Assembly (NCBI RefSeq): GCF_024733845.1
Contig: NZ_JANRHG010000011.1
Coordinates: forward strand, 1 to 64,000
Origin: Neomoorella sulfitireducens
Lineage (GTDB): Bacteria; Bacillota; DSM-521; Neomoorellales; Neomoorellaceae
Reading direction: 5' to 3'
Length of the DNA stretch: 64,000 nt
In this document: one piece after another, positions 26,419-33,873 of the stretch
Numbering within the stretch: position 1 is the first letter of the stretch
How the letters are laid out: each line of letters begins with the position of its first letter
Program-made: the position numbers and the translations under genes
Notes under the pieces: model-generated
Told to the model about the DNA's origin: nothing
Databases searched by the model: none
What the model saw: the letters and a program-made list of their open reading frames with translations, nothing else

Positions 26419-26871
26419 ATGCCTGCTAGGAGAATTGCCCGCGGGGCCATAATTGCCGCTCTGTACGCAGTAGTAACGATTATTTTGAAACCAATCAGTT
26501 TTGGTTATCTCCAGGTTCGTATCGCAGAAGCTTTAACCCTTTTACCTGTTCTTTTCCCGGAAGCGATACCGGGGCTTTTTATCGGCTGCCTGATAAGCAA
26601 TATTTACGGCGGCCTTGGCCCCATAGACATTTTCCTGGGCAGCCTGACCACCCTGGCAGCCGCCTGGTTGACCTATACCTGGCGACAAAGCCGCCTCGCT
26701 TATTTGCCGCCTATTTTATTGAATGGCCTTGTAGTCGGGGCTTACCTGTCATATTTGTTGCATGTTAATATTCTTCTTGCCATAAGTACCGTTGCCCTTG
26801 GGGAAGCTATTGCCGTCCTGGTCCTTGGAGTACCCCTGTTAAAACAACTGCGGAAATTAAATCTACACTAA
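26419..26871 (+). CDS. queT: QueT-family transporter (queuosine precursor ECF S component)
   Basis: About 150 residues, five to six membrane helices. Family marks: YAVVTIILKPISFGYLQVRIAEALTLLP (core GYLQVRIAEALT) and the FIGCLISNIYGGLGPIDIFLGSL segment. QueT-type S components bind a queuosine precursor and work with a shared ECF module. Substrate is inferred from family only. No preQ1 riboswitch is seen upstream. ATG 26419 is preferred over GTG 26410 because GTGGAG lies 8 bases before it. Confidence 0.85.
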   Translation: MPARRIARGAIIAALYAVVTIILKPISFGYLQVRIAEALTLLPVLFPEAIPGLFIGCLISNIYGGLGPIDIFLGSLTTLAAAWLTYTWRQSRLAYLPPILLNGLVVGAYLSYLLHVNILLAISTVALGEAIAVLVLGVPLLKQLRKLNLH

Positions 26872-26985
26872 CTTTAACTCCCGCGAGAAATCATACTATA
26901 ACTCCGGTTTCGATGGAGAACCAGAAGCAATTTGAACTATATAAGGCCGGAACATCATAATACCCCGCGGGAATAGAGCCACCCG

Positions 26986-27006
26986 TATATATATATATAA
27001 TATAAT
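26986..27006. repeat. TA dinucleotide run
   Basis: A 21-base tract of alternating T and A with one slip, 36 bases before the M48 protease start. It may contribute an AT-rich promoter region; no other function can be read. Confidence 0.5.
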
Positions 27007-27041
27007 CGCATCGGGCTCCGTGGTAAAAAGGGGGAATATTT

Positions 27042-28298
27042 ATGACGGCAAAAGCCGGCATAGTTTGGACTTTACTAATAATAACGGCGGGCCTTATGAG
27101 CCTTGCCTTTATTTTTTTCAGCCTCTTTCCGGGTAAGGTTCCAGACGTAGCCTGGCAGTATTTCAGCCCGGACAATGCGGAAAGGGCACGGCAATACCAG
27201 CAGGCAATGCGCCTGGCAGGTATCCTGGCCTTTCTGGCCCAGGTGGCTGTTCTGGTCGGGTTGGTCACCAGTACCCGGGCAACCGCCTGGTCGGATGCGG
27301 CTTTACACATCACCGGCGTTCGCTATTATATGGCCCTGGTAATCTATTTCGTTCTTATCTGGCTGCTGTTAAAGGTTGTAGCTTTACCCTTTAATTTTTA
27401 CAGTAGCTTTATCGTCCAGCACCAGTGGGGTTTCTCCACCCAGAACCTTGCTTCCTGGTGGCTGGATTACTTAAAGGGCGGCATCCTGGAGCTGGTCCTT
27501 TCAGGAACCGGGGTGCTCCTCCTTTTCTGGGCTACCGGGCGCTGGCCCCATACCTGGTGGGCCGTCGCCGCCCTTTTCCTGTCCGGCTGGCTCTTTATAT
27601 CAACCTTTCTATGGCCTCTCCTTGTCGCTCCCCTTTTTAACCGTTTCCAGCCAATCACGGAAGGCCCGGTTAAAACTATGGTTGCGCAACTAGCCGGACG
27701 CGCCGGGCTAAGGATTGAGGAAGTACTGGTAATGGATGCCAGCAGGCGCACCACCAAAGCCAATGCCTATTTTACCGGCCTGGGGACCAGCAAGCGGATT
27801 GTCCTTTATGACAACCTGCTGGAGGATTACCCCCTTGACGAAGTAGAAGCCGTAATCGCCCACGAAATGGCCCACTGGCAGCGCGGCCATATCTTCCGGG
27901 GATTGCTGTGGGGCGTTCTGGCTAATTTCCTGCTACTGGGATTGTTATATGCTGTCCTGAGAATAACCTTTACCTACGATATAGCCCGGCCGGGTCCGTA
28001 CCCGCCCCACCTCCTGGTTGCCATGCTCCTTTTCCTCCAGCTGGTGTCTTTCCTGGGCCAGCCGGCACAAAACGCAATCTCCCGCCGCTATGAAACGGAA
28101 GCCGACTGGGTGGCCCTGGAGCTTACTGCTAACCCCGGGGCCATGATCAGGCTCCATGTGGATCTGGCCCAAAAGAACCTGGGCGATATAGCCCCGCCGG
28201 CTTTTATAACGTGGCTTGCAGCATCCCATCCCTCACCCCTGGAGAGAATCATCAATGTGGAGAGTTGGCGAAAATACAATACTAAGAACATGGATTAG
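27042..28298 (+). CDS. M48 family membrane metalloprotease (Ste24/CAAX protease 1 type)
   Basis: 418 residues, about seven membrane segments. Zinc site HEMAH at about residue 274, third ligand in the ETEADWVAL segment at about 351; VMDASRRTTKANAYFTGLG precedes the site as in Ste24 (core KANAYFTG). Bacterial members cleave membrane or misfolded proteins; prenyl-protein processing is not expected here. ATG behind AAAAGGGGG. The gene appears monocistronic. Confidence 0.88.
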   Translation: MTAKAGIVWTLLIITAGLMSLAFIFFSLFPGKVPDVAWQYFSPDNAERARQYQQAMRLAGILAFLAQVAVLVGLVTSTRATAWSDAALHITGVRYYMALVIYFVLIWLLLKVVALPFNFYSSFIVQHQWGFSTQNLASWWLDYLKGGILELVLSGTGVLLLFWATGRWPHTWWAVAALFLSGWLFISTFLWPLLVAPLFNRFQPITEGPVKTMVAQLAGRAGLRIEEVLVMDASRRTTKANAYFTGLGTSKRIVLYDNLLEDYPLDEVEAVIAHEMAHWQRGHIFRGLLWGVLANFLLLGLLYAVLRITFTYDIARPGPYPPHLLVAMLLFLQLVSFLGQPAQNAISRRYETEADWVALELTANPGAMIRLHVDLAQKNLGDIAPPAFITWLAASHPSPLERIINVESWRKYNTKNMD

Positions 28299-28404
28299 TT
28301 TGCCTTAAAATCGTGTTCCGCTTAACAGGGCTGGGGAATGGAAACGGTAAACCTTTAGCTGCAATGATTGAAGACATGGGCCCACGTTTTTCTAGATAAA
28401 AGCG

Positions 28405-28701
28405 TTAAATATTAGGACAGAATAAGCCGCACGCCTGTCTTCCGGCATGTATTTTATTTACCGCCTCAACCAGCTTTTCCCTGCCGGCCAGCCAGATGAA
28501 GTCTACGGCCTTCAGTTCTCCCGGTACTCGCTTTACCCCTGTTAAATATATATCCAGGGTGGCCAGACAGGCCAGGCGCGTCTCTTCCCGCCCCACGATT
28601 GGTACACAGTAGCGACACTCCTGGCAGGTGGCTCGCGCCCGGTCTCTAATGCCGGGCAATATTAAACGATGGCCCTCGTATAAAGCGTTAGCCCCGCCCA
28701 T
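28405..28701 (-). CDS. Cysteine-containing small protein, coupled to dinB
   Basis: About 98 residues, family not recognised. Two cysteine groups (CQECRYC near residue 27 and CGLFC near the C-terminus) could bind a metal or a disulfide; the middle is a mixed alpha-beta sequence with LTGVKRVPGELKAVDFIW. Its start lies inside the last codons of dinB (14-base overlap from ATG 28701; a GTG at 28710 is also possible), so it is translated with dinB and shares its SOS control. The function is unknown. Confidence 0.6.
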   Translation of the reverse strand: MGGANALYEGHRLILPGIRDRARATCQECRYCVPIVGREETRLACLATLDIYLTGVKRVPGELKAVDFIWLAGREKLVEAVNKIHAGRQACGLFCPNI

Positions 28702-29887
28702 AGAGGACACCTGCCCGGGTTAGGGATACGGCCCGGTAGACGGCCCTTTCCCCGTAGCGGTTCTTCAAGCGGTCGCAGGCCCGGTCCAGGCGGGCCTGTC
28801 TTTCCACCCGGCCGAAGAGGTCTTCCTGGCGCGTTGTCGCCGGTACCAGGCTGGCCAGGCTGACCCCCACCAGCCGCACCGGGCGGCCGGGCGGCCAGTG
28901 GCGGCGCAGGAGCTGCCGGGCCGCCGCATAAATATCGGCGGCCGTATCGGTGTAATAGGGCAGGGTGTAAGAACGTCCCAACCAGTTAAAATCGGCGTCT
29001 TTCAGGCTTATACTCACCGTGCGGCCCAGGTAATTTCCCAGGCGCACCCTCCGGGCCACCAGCTCGGAAAGCTCCAGTAAAACTACTTCCATATCTTCAT
29101 ACCTGTAGTAGTCCCGTGGAAGGGTGATCTGGTGGCCGACGGATTTAACTCTATCCAGGGAGTGGGGGTCCACCGGGCTGTAGTCGAGGCCATGGGCGCA
29201 CTGGTGCAAGATCCGGCCGACGACACCGAAGCGCCGGACCAGCACCTCGACGGGAAAACGGGCCAGGTCGCCGATGGTGTGGATGCCGAACTTAGCCAGG
29301 TGCGCCTCCATGCGGGGACCGACGCCGAAAAGCTCCTTCACCGGCAGGGGCCACATCTTTTTAGGGACGTCCGGGAAATCGAGGACAGTCAGGCCGTCGG
29401 GCTTCTCCATTTCGGCCGCCATCTTGGCCAGCAGCTTGGTCGGCCCCAGGCCGACGCTGGTGGTAATGCCCACCTCGGTTTTAATCCTTTCCTTCAGCCG
29501 CCGGGCGATGGTTAATGGCGAGCCGTAAATTCCCTGGCAACCCCGCACATCCAGCCAGGCTTCATCGATGGAGAAGGGCTCCACCAGGGGAGTAAAATCC
29601 CGCATGATACGTAAAATGCGGGTGGAAAACTCGATGTACAGGTCGTGGTGGGGAGGGATGAAGACGCCGTCCGGGCAGAGGCTTTTCGCTTCCCGGACGG
29701 TCATCCCGGTTTTGATGCCGTAACCCCTTTTGGCTTCGTAGCTCGCCGCCAGGACGATGCCGTGGCGGGTGCTTTCCCGGCCGGCGACGATGACCGGGCG
29801 GCCGCGCAAACCCGGGTCCAGGGCCTGGTGGACGGAAGCAAAGAAGCTGTTGGCGTCGCACAGAAGAATGGAGCAGGTGAGGGACAA
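28688..29887 (-). CDS. dinB: DNA polymerase IV (Y-family)
   Basis: 399 residues. Catalytic motifs: LLCDANSFFASV (D11), YEAKRGYGIKTGM, and FSIDEAWLDV (acidic pair near 105). The thumb HhH region reads FGVGPRMEAHLAKFGIHTIGDLA (core FGVGPRMEAHL), followed by a little-finger domain. Low-fidelity translesion polymerase. TTG start at 29887 with GAGGTG seven bases upstream. The upstream region has a sigma-A promoter and two LexA-like boxes. Variation from E. coli DinB: a long C-terminus, as in other Firmicutes members; no clear beta-clamp motif was read. Confidence 0.9.
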   Translation of the reverse strand: MSLTCSILLCDANSFFASVHQALDPGLRGRPVIVAGRESTRHGIVLAASYEAKRGYGIKTGMTVREAKSLCPDGVFIPPHHDLYIEFSTRILRIMRDFTPLVEPFSIDEAWLDVRGCQGIYGSPLTIARRLKERIKTEVGITTSVGLGPTKLLAKMAAEMEKPDGLTVLDFPDVPKKMWPLPVKELFGVGPRMEAHLAKFGIHTIGDLARFPVEVLVRRFGVVGRILHQCAHGLDYSPVDPHSLDRVKSVGHQITLPRDYYRYEDMEVVLLELSELVARRVRLGNYLGRTVSISLKDADFNWLGRSYTLPYYTDTAADIYAAARQLLRRHWPPGRPVRLVGVSLASLVPATTRQEDLFGRVERQARLDRACDRLKNRYGERAVYRAVSLTRAGVLYGRG

Positions 29888-29902
29888 CGAGCTTCACCTC
29901 TA

Positions 29903-29916
29903 CGAACATTTGTTTT
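29903..29916. promoter_or_regulatory. LexA (SOS) box, proximal
   Basis: CGAACATTTGTTTT agrees with the Gram-positive LexA consensus CGAACrnryGTTyC at most positions. It lies just downstream of the dinB -10, where a bound repressor would block transcription. Confidence 0.7.
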
Positions 29917-29923
29917 CATTTAT

Positions 29924-29951
29924 ATTATAACCCGCTTTGACAAAATAACAA
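29924..29951 (-). promoter_or_regulatory. Sigma-A promoter of dinB
   Basis: Read leftward: TTGTTA (29951-29946), 16-bp spacer, TATAAT (29929-29924). It lies about 37 bases before the dinB start and between the two LexA-like boxes. Confidence 0.75.
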
Positions 29952-29961
29952 GTGGGAGCTA

Positions 29962-29975
29962 CGAACAAATGTTGG
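29962..29975. promoter_or_regulatory. LexA (SOS) box, distal
   Basis: CGAACAAATGTTGG matches the core CGAAC...GTT of the same consensus, 59 bases from the proximal copy and just upstream of the dinB -35 region. It could also influence the divergent LysM gene. Confidence 0.6.
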
Positions 29976-30101
29976 CAAGTCCCGGCTGGTCCCTGGCATA
30001 ATTTACATAAAGGGAAAAGCCTTGCCTGTGTAGAATAATTTGTCAAAACATGTCGTCAGGACCAATAAAGTTCTTTCCTGACAAATAACAGGGGGTATAT
30101 T

Positions 30102-31304
30102 ATGCGGGCAGGGCGTTTCCTGGGAGCAGTTTTTTTCCTTGCAGTGGTACTGTTATCTGGAACCCTGCGGACTGCTCAGGCCGGGACTAATACGGGAATC
30201 ATTCTCTACAAGGTCCAGCAGGGTGACACCCTCTGGCTTCTTTCGCAGCGTTACTCTACTTCAGTTTCTGCCATCCAACAACTGAATAATTTATCCGGCG
30301 TTGCTTTGATGTCAGACCAGGCCCTCTATCTGCCGGTAAACCTGCAGGAAAGCAACTACAAGTACACCGTCCAAAAGGGTGACACCCTTTACCTGATTGC
30401 CCTGCGCACCGGTCGCTCTGTAGAAGCCATCAAAATAGCCAGTAACCTTAAAGGGGACAACCTTTACCCCGGCCAGGTGCTGTTTATACCCCTGGCCCGC
30501 AGTGGAACCGGCATCTACCAGGTACAGCCAGGAGATAGCCTCTACCTCATTGCCAAACGCTTTAACATTACTGTAAGCGAGCTCCAGCGATACAACAACC
30601 TGCCGGCGGATATAATCCTGGCAGGCCAGGTACTGGAAATACCACCCGTACCCAAACCTCAACCAGAACCTGAACCGCCCTCTCCCGCGGTGGAACCAGA
30701 ACTTCCAGTTTACCGGGTGCAGCCCGGGGATACCCTTTCCACCATTGCCCGGAGGTTTAATACTACCGTGAGGGCCATCTACGAAACTAACAGGCTTAAC
30801 TCGGACGTCCTCATGCCCGGCCAGCCCCTGTACATACCGGCTGGAAGGACGGAACCGGTGCCGGTAGCTGGTCCCCGGGGCGAGCAAAAACCGGGCTACG
30901 GTGAATTTTTGGCCTGGGACTGGTCGCGCTGGATATATAACGTCGGTACGGTGGCTACTATTACCGACCTGGAAAGCGGCCTGTCTTTCCGTGTACGCCA
31001 CCTGGGCGGCTCCAATCATGCTGATTCAGAACCCCTGACAGCTGCCGACACAACCACTATGAAGCAAATTTTTAACGGTCGCTGGTCGTGGGACGCCCGG
31101 GCCATTTTACTTAAAGTGGGAGGTCGCATCCTGGCAGCCTCCATGGCAGGCCAGCCCCACGGTGTGGAAACGATCCCGGACAATGATTTCCCCGGCCATT
31201 TTGACGTCTATTTCTGGAATAGCCGCAGTCACAATACCAATGAGATCCAGCCCCGGCACCAGGCCAATGTCCTGCGTGCCGCCGGACTGGAGCAGGCTCC
31301 TTGA
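30102..31304 (+). CDS. Secreted protein with four LysM domains
   Basis: 400 residues. Signal peptide of about 27 residues ending AQAG. Four LysM repeats: about 33-78, 86-131, 137-182 and 202-247, each with a QxGDTLxxIA-type start and an LxxGQxLxIP end; a proline-rich linker (QPEPEPPSPAVEPE) separates the third and fourth. Residues 270-400 form an unassigned domain with WDWSRWIYNVGTVATITD and GHFDVYFWNSRSH that I recall only as a conserved Firmicutes module. It should bind peptidoglycan; no known hydrolase catalytic site is seen. Possible spore or cell-wall protein. Confidence 0.8.
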   Translation: MRAGRFLGAVFFLAVVLLSGTLRTAQAGTNTGIILYKVQQGDTLWLLSQRYSTSVSAIQQLNNLSGVALMSDQALYLPVNLQESNYKYTVQKGDTLYLIALRTGRSVEAIKIASNLKGDNLYPGQVLFIPLARSGTGIYQVQPGDSLYLIAKRFNITVSELQRYNNLPADIILAGQVLEIPPVPKPQPEPEPPSPAVEPELPVYRVQPGDTLSTIARRFNTTVRAIYETNRLNSDVLMPGQPLYIPAGRTEPVPVAGPRGEQKPGYGEFLAWDWSRWIYNVGTVATITDLESGLSFRVRHLGGSNHADSEPLTAADTTTMKQIFNGRWSWDARAILLKVGGRILAASMAGQPHGVETIPDNDFPGHFDVYFWNSRSHNTNEIQPRHQANVLRAAGLEQAP

Positions 31305-31319
31305 GAATATGAGCGAGCA

Positions 31320-31352
31320 AGCTGGCTGAGTATCGGCGCAACCGGCTTTTTT
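31320..31352 (+). terminator. Terminator after the LysM gene
   Basis: AGCTGG (31320-31325) pairs with CCGGCT (31342-31347, one G-T pair) followed by five further T residues. An alternative nested stem GGCTGAG...CTCAGCC (31324-31366) with a later T run also exists. Confidence 0.6.
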
Positions 31353-31457
31353 ACGCCAGCTCAGCCCTACGGTTTTTCCAGGTACTTTTAAACATCGGCA
31401 GGAATTAACCTAAAGAGGGCGAATTATAAATATTAGACCATTATAGTTATGAACCTT

Positions 31458-31528
31458 ACTTCGTATATCCTCAGCAATACGGACTGAGGGTTTCTACCAG
31501 GCAACCGCAAATTGCCCGGCTACGAAGT
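31458..31528 (+). ncRNA. Purine riboswitch aptamer, guanine type
   Basis: A classical purine aptamer. P1 is ACTTCGTA (31458-31465) with TACGAAGT (31521-31528). P2 is CCTCAG/CTGAGG, the J2/3 segment is GTTTCTACC, and P3 is GGCAA.../TTGCC with the kissing loops. The base that pairs with the ligand is C in GGCTACGAAG, as in guanine (xpt type) aptamers; adenine aptamers have T there. It lies 65 bases before the xanthine-dehydrogenase-like operon. The 3' strand of P1 can alternatively enter a 14-bp stem with the following bases (see findings). Confidence 0.93.
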
Positions 31529-31592
31529 TAATCCTTCGTTGCCGGGCAACGGTTGCCTTAACTTTTATAACCGGCGCGAGGAGTGATTTCCT

Positions 31593-32876
31593 ATGGCAGT
31601 TATCGGTACATCCCCGCCCAGGGTAGATGCCCGGTCCAAAGTCACCGGCCAGGCCATTTACCCTGCCGACCTTAATTTCCCGGGGATGATTTACGGCCGG
31701 GCCGTCCGCAGCCCCTACGCCCATGCCCGGATCGTCAGTATTGACACCTCAGCCGCCCTGGAGGTGCCGGGGGTCCTCTGCGTCCTGACTGCCCGGGACA
31801 TTCCCGGCCATAACGGCCAGGGCGTAATCTACCAGGACATGCCAGTCCTGGCCGGTGAAGAGGTGCGCTCGGTGAATGACGTCGTAGCCCTGGTGGGCGC
31901 CACCACCCCGGCCGCCGCCCGGGCCGGAGCGGCAAAAGTAAAGATAACCTACGAAGAACTGCCGGCCCTTCTGGACCCCCTGGAAGCTATTAAGCCGGGA
32001 GCGCCCCGGGTTCATCCCGACCGGGACAATATTATTTACCACCTGCCCATCCGTAAAGGAAACGTGGAAGCCGGCTTTGCCGCTGCCGACGTTGTAGTGG
32101 AAAATACCTATCGCACCCAGCTCCTGGACCACGCCTTCCTCCAGCCGGAGGCCGCCGTGGCCCGGCTGGACGAGCGCGGTCACCTGGTAATTTATGTGGC
32201 CACCCAGTACGTCCACTGGGACCGGACGGAAGTAGCCCGGGTGCTGGGCTGGAACCAGGACCGCATCCGCATTGTGGCCCCGGCGGTAGGCGGTGCCTTC
32301 GGCGGCCGGGAAGACATGACCCTGCAGACCCTGGTGGCCCTGCTGGCCGTGCATACTCGGCGGCCGGCAAAGATGGTCCTTACCAGGGAAGAATCTTTCC
32401 TGGCCCACAGCAAGCGCCACCCCATGATCATGCGCTATAAGACTGGTGCCACCAGGGAGGGAAAGCTGACGGCCCTGGAAGTGGCAATAATCGGCGACAG
32501 CGGCGCCTACGCCTCCTGGGCCCCTAACATCCTGCGCAAGGCCGCCATCCATGCCACCGGCCCTTACGTTATACCCAATGTCAAAATTGATGCCTACGCC
32601 GTCTACACCAACAATCCCTTTACCGGCGCCATGCGCGGCTTCGGCGCCACCCAGCCGCCCCTGGCTTATGAGAGCCAGATGGACGAACTGGCCGGCCGCC
32701 TGGGCATCCATCCTTTTACCATCCGCTGGCTCAATGCCTTCCGCCAGGGGGATGTAACCGCCACGGGCCAGGTCCTGGAAAGCAGCGTCGGTTTGACCGC
32801 AACCATGCTCCAGGCAGCCCGGGCCGCCGGCTGGTCCCTGGCAGAATTAATACCGGGAGGGATGGAGGATGAGTAA
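31593..32876 (+). CDS. Xanthine-dehydrogenase-type molybdenum subunit, N-terminal half
   Basis: 427 residues, equal to the first part of the usual ~760-residue XdhA/XdhD molybdopterin subunit. Seen: SKVTGQAIYPADL, HAFLQPEAAVA, the cofactor motif VGGAFGGRED and GAMRGFGATQ. The glutamate after GGR and the arginine in MRGFG sit where bovine xanthine oxidase has its purine-binding E802 and R880, supporting a purine substrate. The chain stops at TAA in the linker before the second half, which continues in the next gene with an 8-base overlap. No iron-sulfur (XdhC-type) or FAD subunit gene is next to it. Confidence 0.85.
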   Translation: MAVIGTSPPRVDARSKVTGQAIYPADLNFPGMIYGRAVRSPYAHARIVSIDTSAALEVPGVLCVLTARDIPGHNGQGVIYQDMPVLAGEEVRSVNDVVALVGATTPAAARAGAAKVKITYEELPALLDPLEAIKPGAPRVHPDRDNIIYHLPIRKGNVEAGFAAADVVVENTYRTQLLDHAFLQPEAAVARLDERGHLVIYVATQYVHWDRTEVARVLGWNQDRIRIVAPAVGGAFGGREDMTLQTLVALLAVHTRRPAKMVLTREESFLAHSKRHPMIMRYKTGATREGKLTALEVAIIGDSGAYASWAPNILRKAAIHATGPYVIPNVKIDAYAVYTNNPFTGAMRGFGATQPPLAYESQMDELAGRLGIHPFTIRWLNAFRQGDVTATGQVLESSVGLTATMLQAARAAGWSLAELIPGGMEDE

Positions 32877-33873
32877 AAAACGCGGTACCGGCATGGCCTG
32901 TATTTTCTATGGAACGGGCTATGGCAACGGTTTTCCCGATGTTTCTACGGCCACTGTTGAGATTCACGATGACGGCACGGCCACGGTGCACAGCGGTGCT
33001 GTGGACTGCGGCCAGGGTTCCAGTACCATCCTGGCCCAGATTGCCGCCGAGGAGCTGGGGATACCCTATGAATGGGTAACGGTGATCACCGCCGATACCG
33101 ATACCACTCCCGATGCCGGTACGACGGCGGCCACGCGCCAGACCTATGCCTCGGGTAACGCCGTTAAAATAGCCTGCCGCCAGGCCAGGGACGTCCTGTT
33201 TGAACATACCCGCACCCTCTTAGGTGTCAATACCATTGCCGGCCTGGCGGCCCGGGAAGGGATAATTTACGTCAGGGGTTATCCCCGGAAGCAGATATCC
33301 TATTCGGAAGCAGCCGCCCGGGCGCGCCTGGCCGGTTGCCGCCTGGTAGGTCAGGGAACCTTCGTCACCCATACCACGGCCGTCGATCCGGAAACCGGCC
33401 AGGGGGCACCCTACTGGCCCTACGCCTTCGCCACCCAGATTGCGGAGGTAGAAGTGGATACGGAAACAGGGGAAGTACGGGTTTTAAAGCTGATAGCCGC
33501 CCATGACGTCGGCCGGGCCGTGAATCGCCTCGGGGTAGAAGGCCAGATTGAAGGCGGCATCGCCCAGGGACTGGGCATGGCCCTCCTGGAAAAGGTTCAC
33601 CTGCAGCAGGGCCGCATCGTCAATAACTCTTTTTCCACGTATCTCATTCCCACCGTCCTGGATATGCCCGAGATCCAGCCCCTGATTATAGAAAGCAATG
33701 AACCCACCGGTCCCTACGGCGCCAAAGGGGTGGGTGAGCCCGCCACCATCCCCACCGTGCCCGCCATCATCAATGCCATATACAATGCCGTAGGAGTTCG
33801 CATCAGGGAGTTGCCGGTTACCCCGGAAAAAATCCTGGCCGCCCTGCGGGAAAAAGAAGGAGGAAAGAAATGA
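32869..33873 (+). CDS. Xanthine-dehydrogenase-type molybdenum subunit, C-terminal half
   Basis: 334 residues, matching the second half of the molybdenum subunit: RGTGMACIFYGTGYG start, DCGQGSSTILAQIAAEELG, TRQTYASGNAV and the catalytic glutamate in GAKGVGEPATIP. GGGAGGG stands eight bases before its ATG, inside the end of the first half, so the split looks translated and not decayed. Together the halves total 761 residues. Reaction inferred: hydroxylation of hypoxanthine/xanthine, with electrons passed to partner subunits encoded elsewhere. Confidence 0.85.
   Translation: MSKKRGTGMACIFYGTGYGNGFPDVSTATVEIHDDGTATVHSGAVDCGQGSSTILAQIAAEELGIPYEWVTVITADTDTTPDAGTTAATRQTYASGNAVKIACRQARDVLFEHTRTLLGVNTIAGLAAREGIIYVRGYPRKQISYSEAAARARLAGCRLVGQGTFVTHTTAVDPETGQGAPYWPYAFATQIAEVEVDTETGEVRVLKLIAAHDVGRAVNRLGVEGQIEGGIAQGLGMALLEKVHLQQGRIVNNSFSTYLIPTVLDMPEIQPLIIESNEPTGPYGAKGVGEPATIPTVPAIINAIYNAVGVRIRELPVTPEKILAALREKEGGKK

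Noticed and set aside
26986-27006. TA-rich tract as a CRISPR or replication origin signal
   Set aside because: A simple dinucleotide run without spaced repeats, DnaA boxes or cas/dnaA genes nearby.
30003-30101. c-di-AMP (ydaO) riboswitch before the LysM gene
   Set aside because: Such riboswitches often precede cell-wall genes, but the leader is too short and lacks the conserved ydaO sequence blocks.
31749-32711. 320-codon frame antisense to the Xdh-like gene
   Set aside because: Shadow of a gene with clear molybdopterin motifs; the product is Gly/His rich without family features.
32860-32880. Sequencing error or frameshift as explanation of the split Xdh subunit
   Set aside because: The second half has its own ATG with a well-spaced SD and the split lies in a linker; still listed as a possible refutation because an AAAAAA run is close by.
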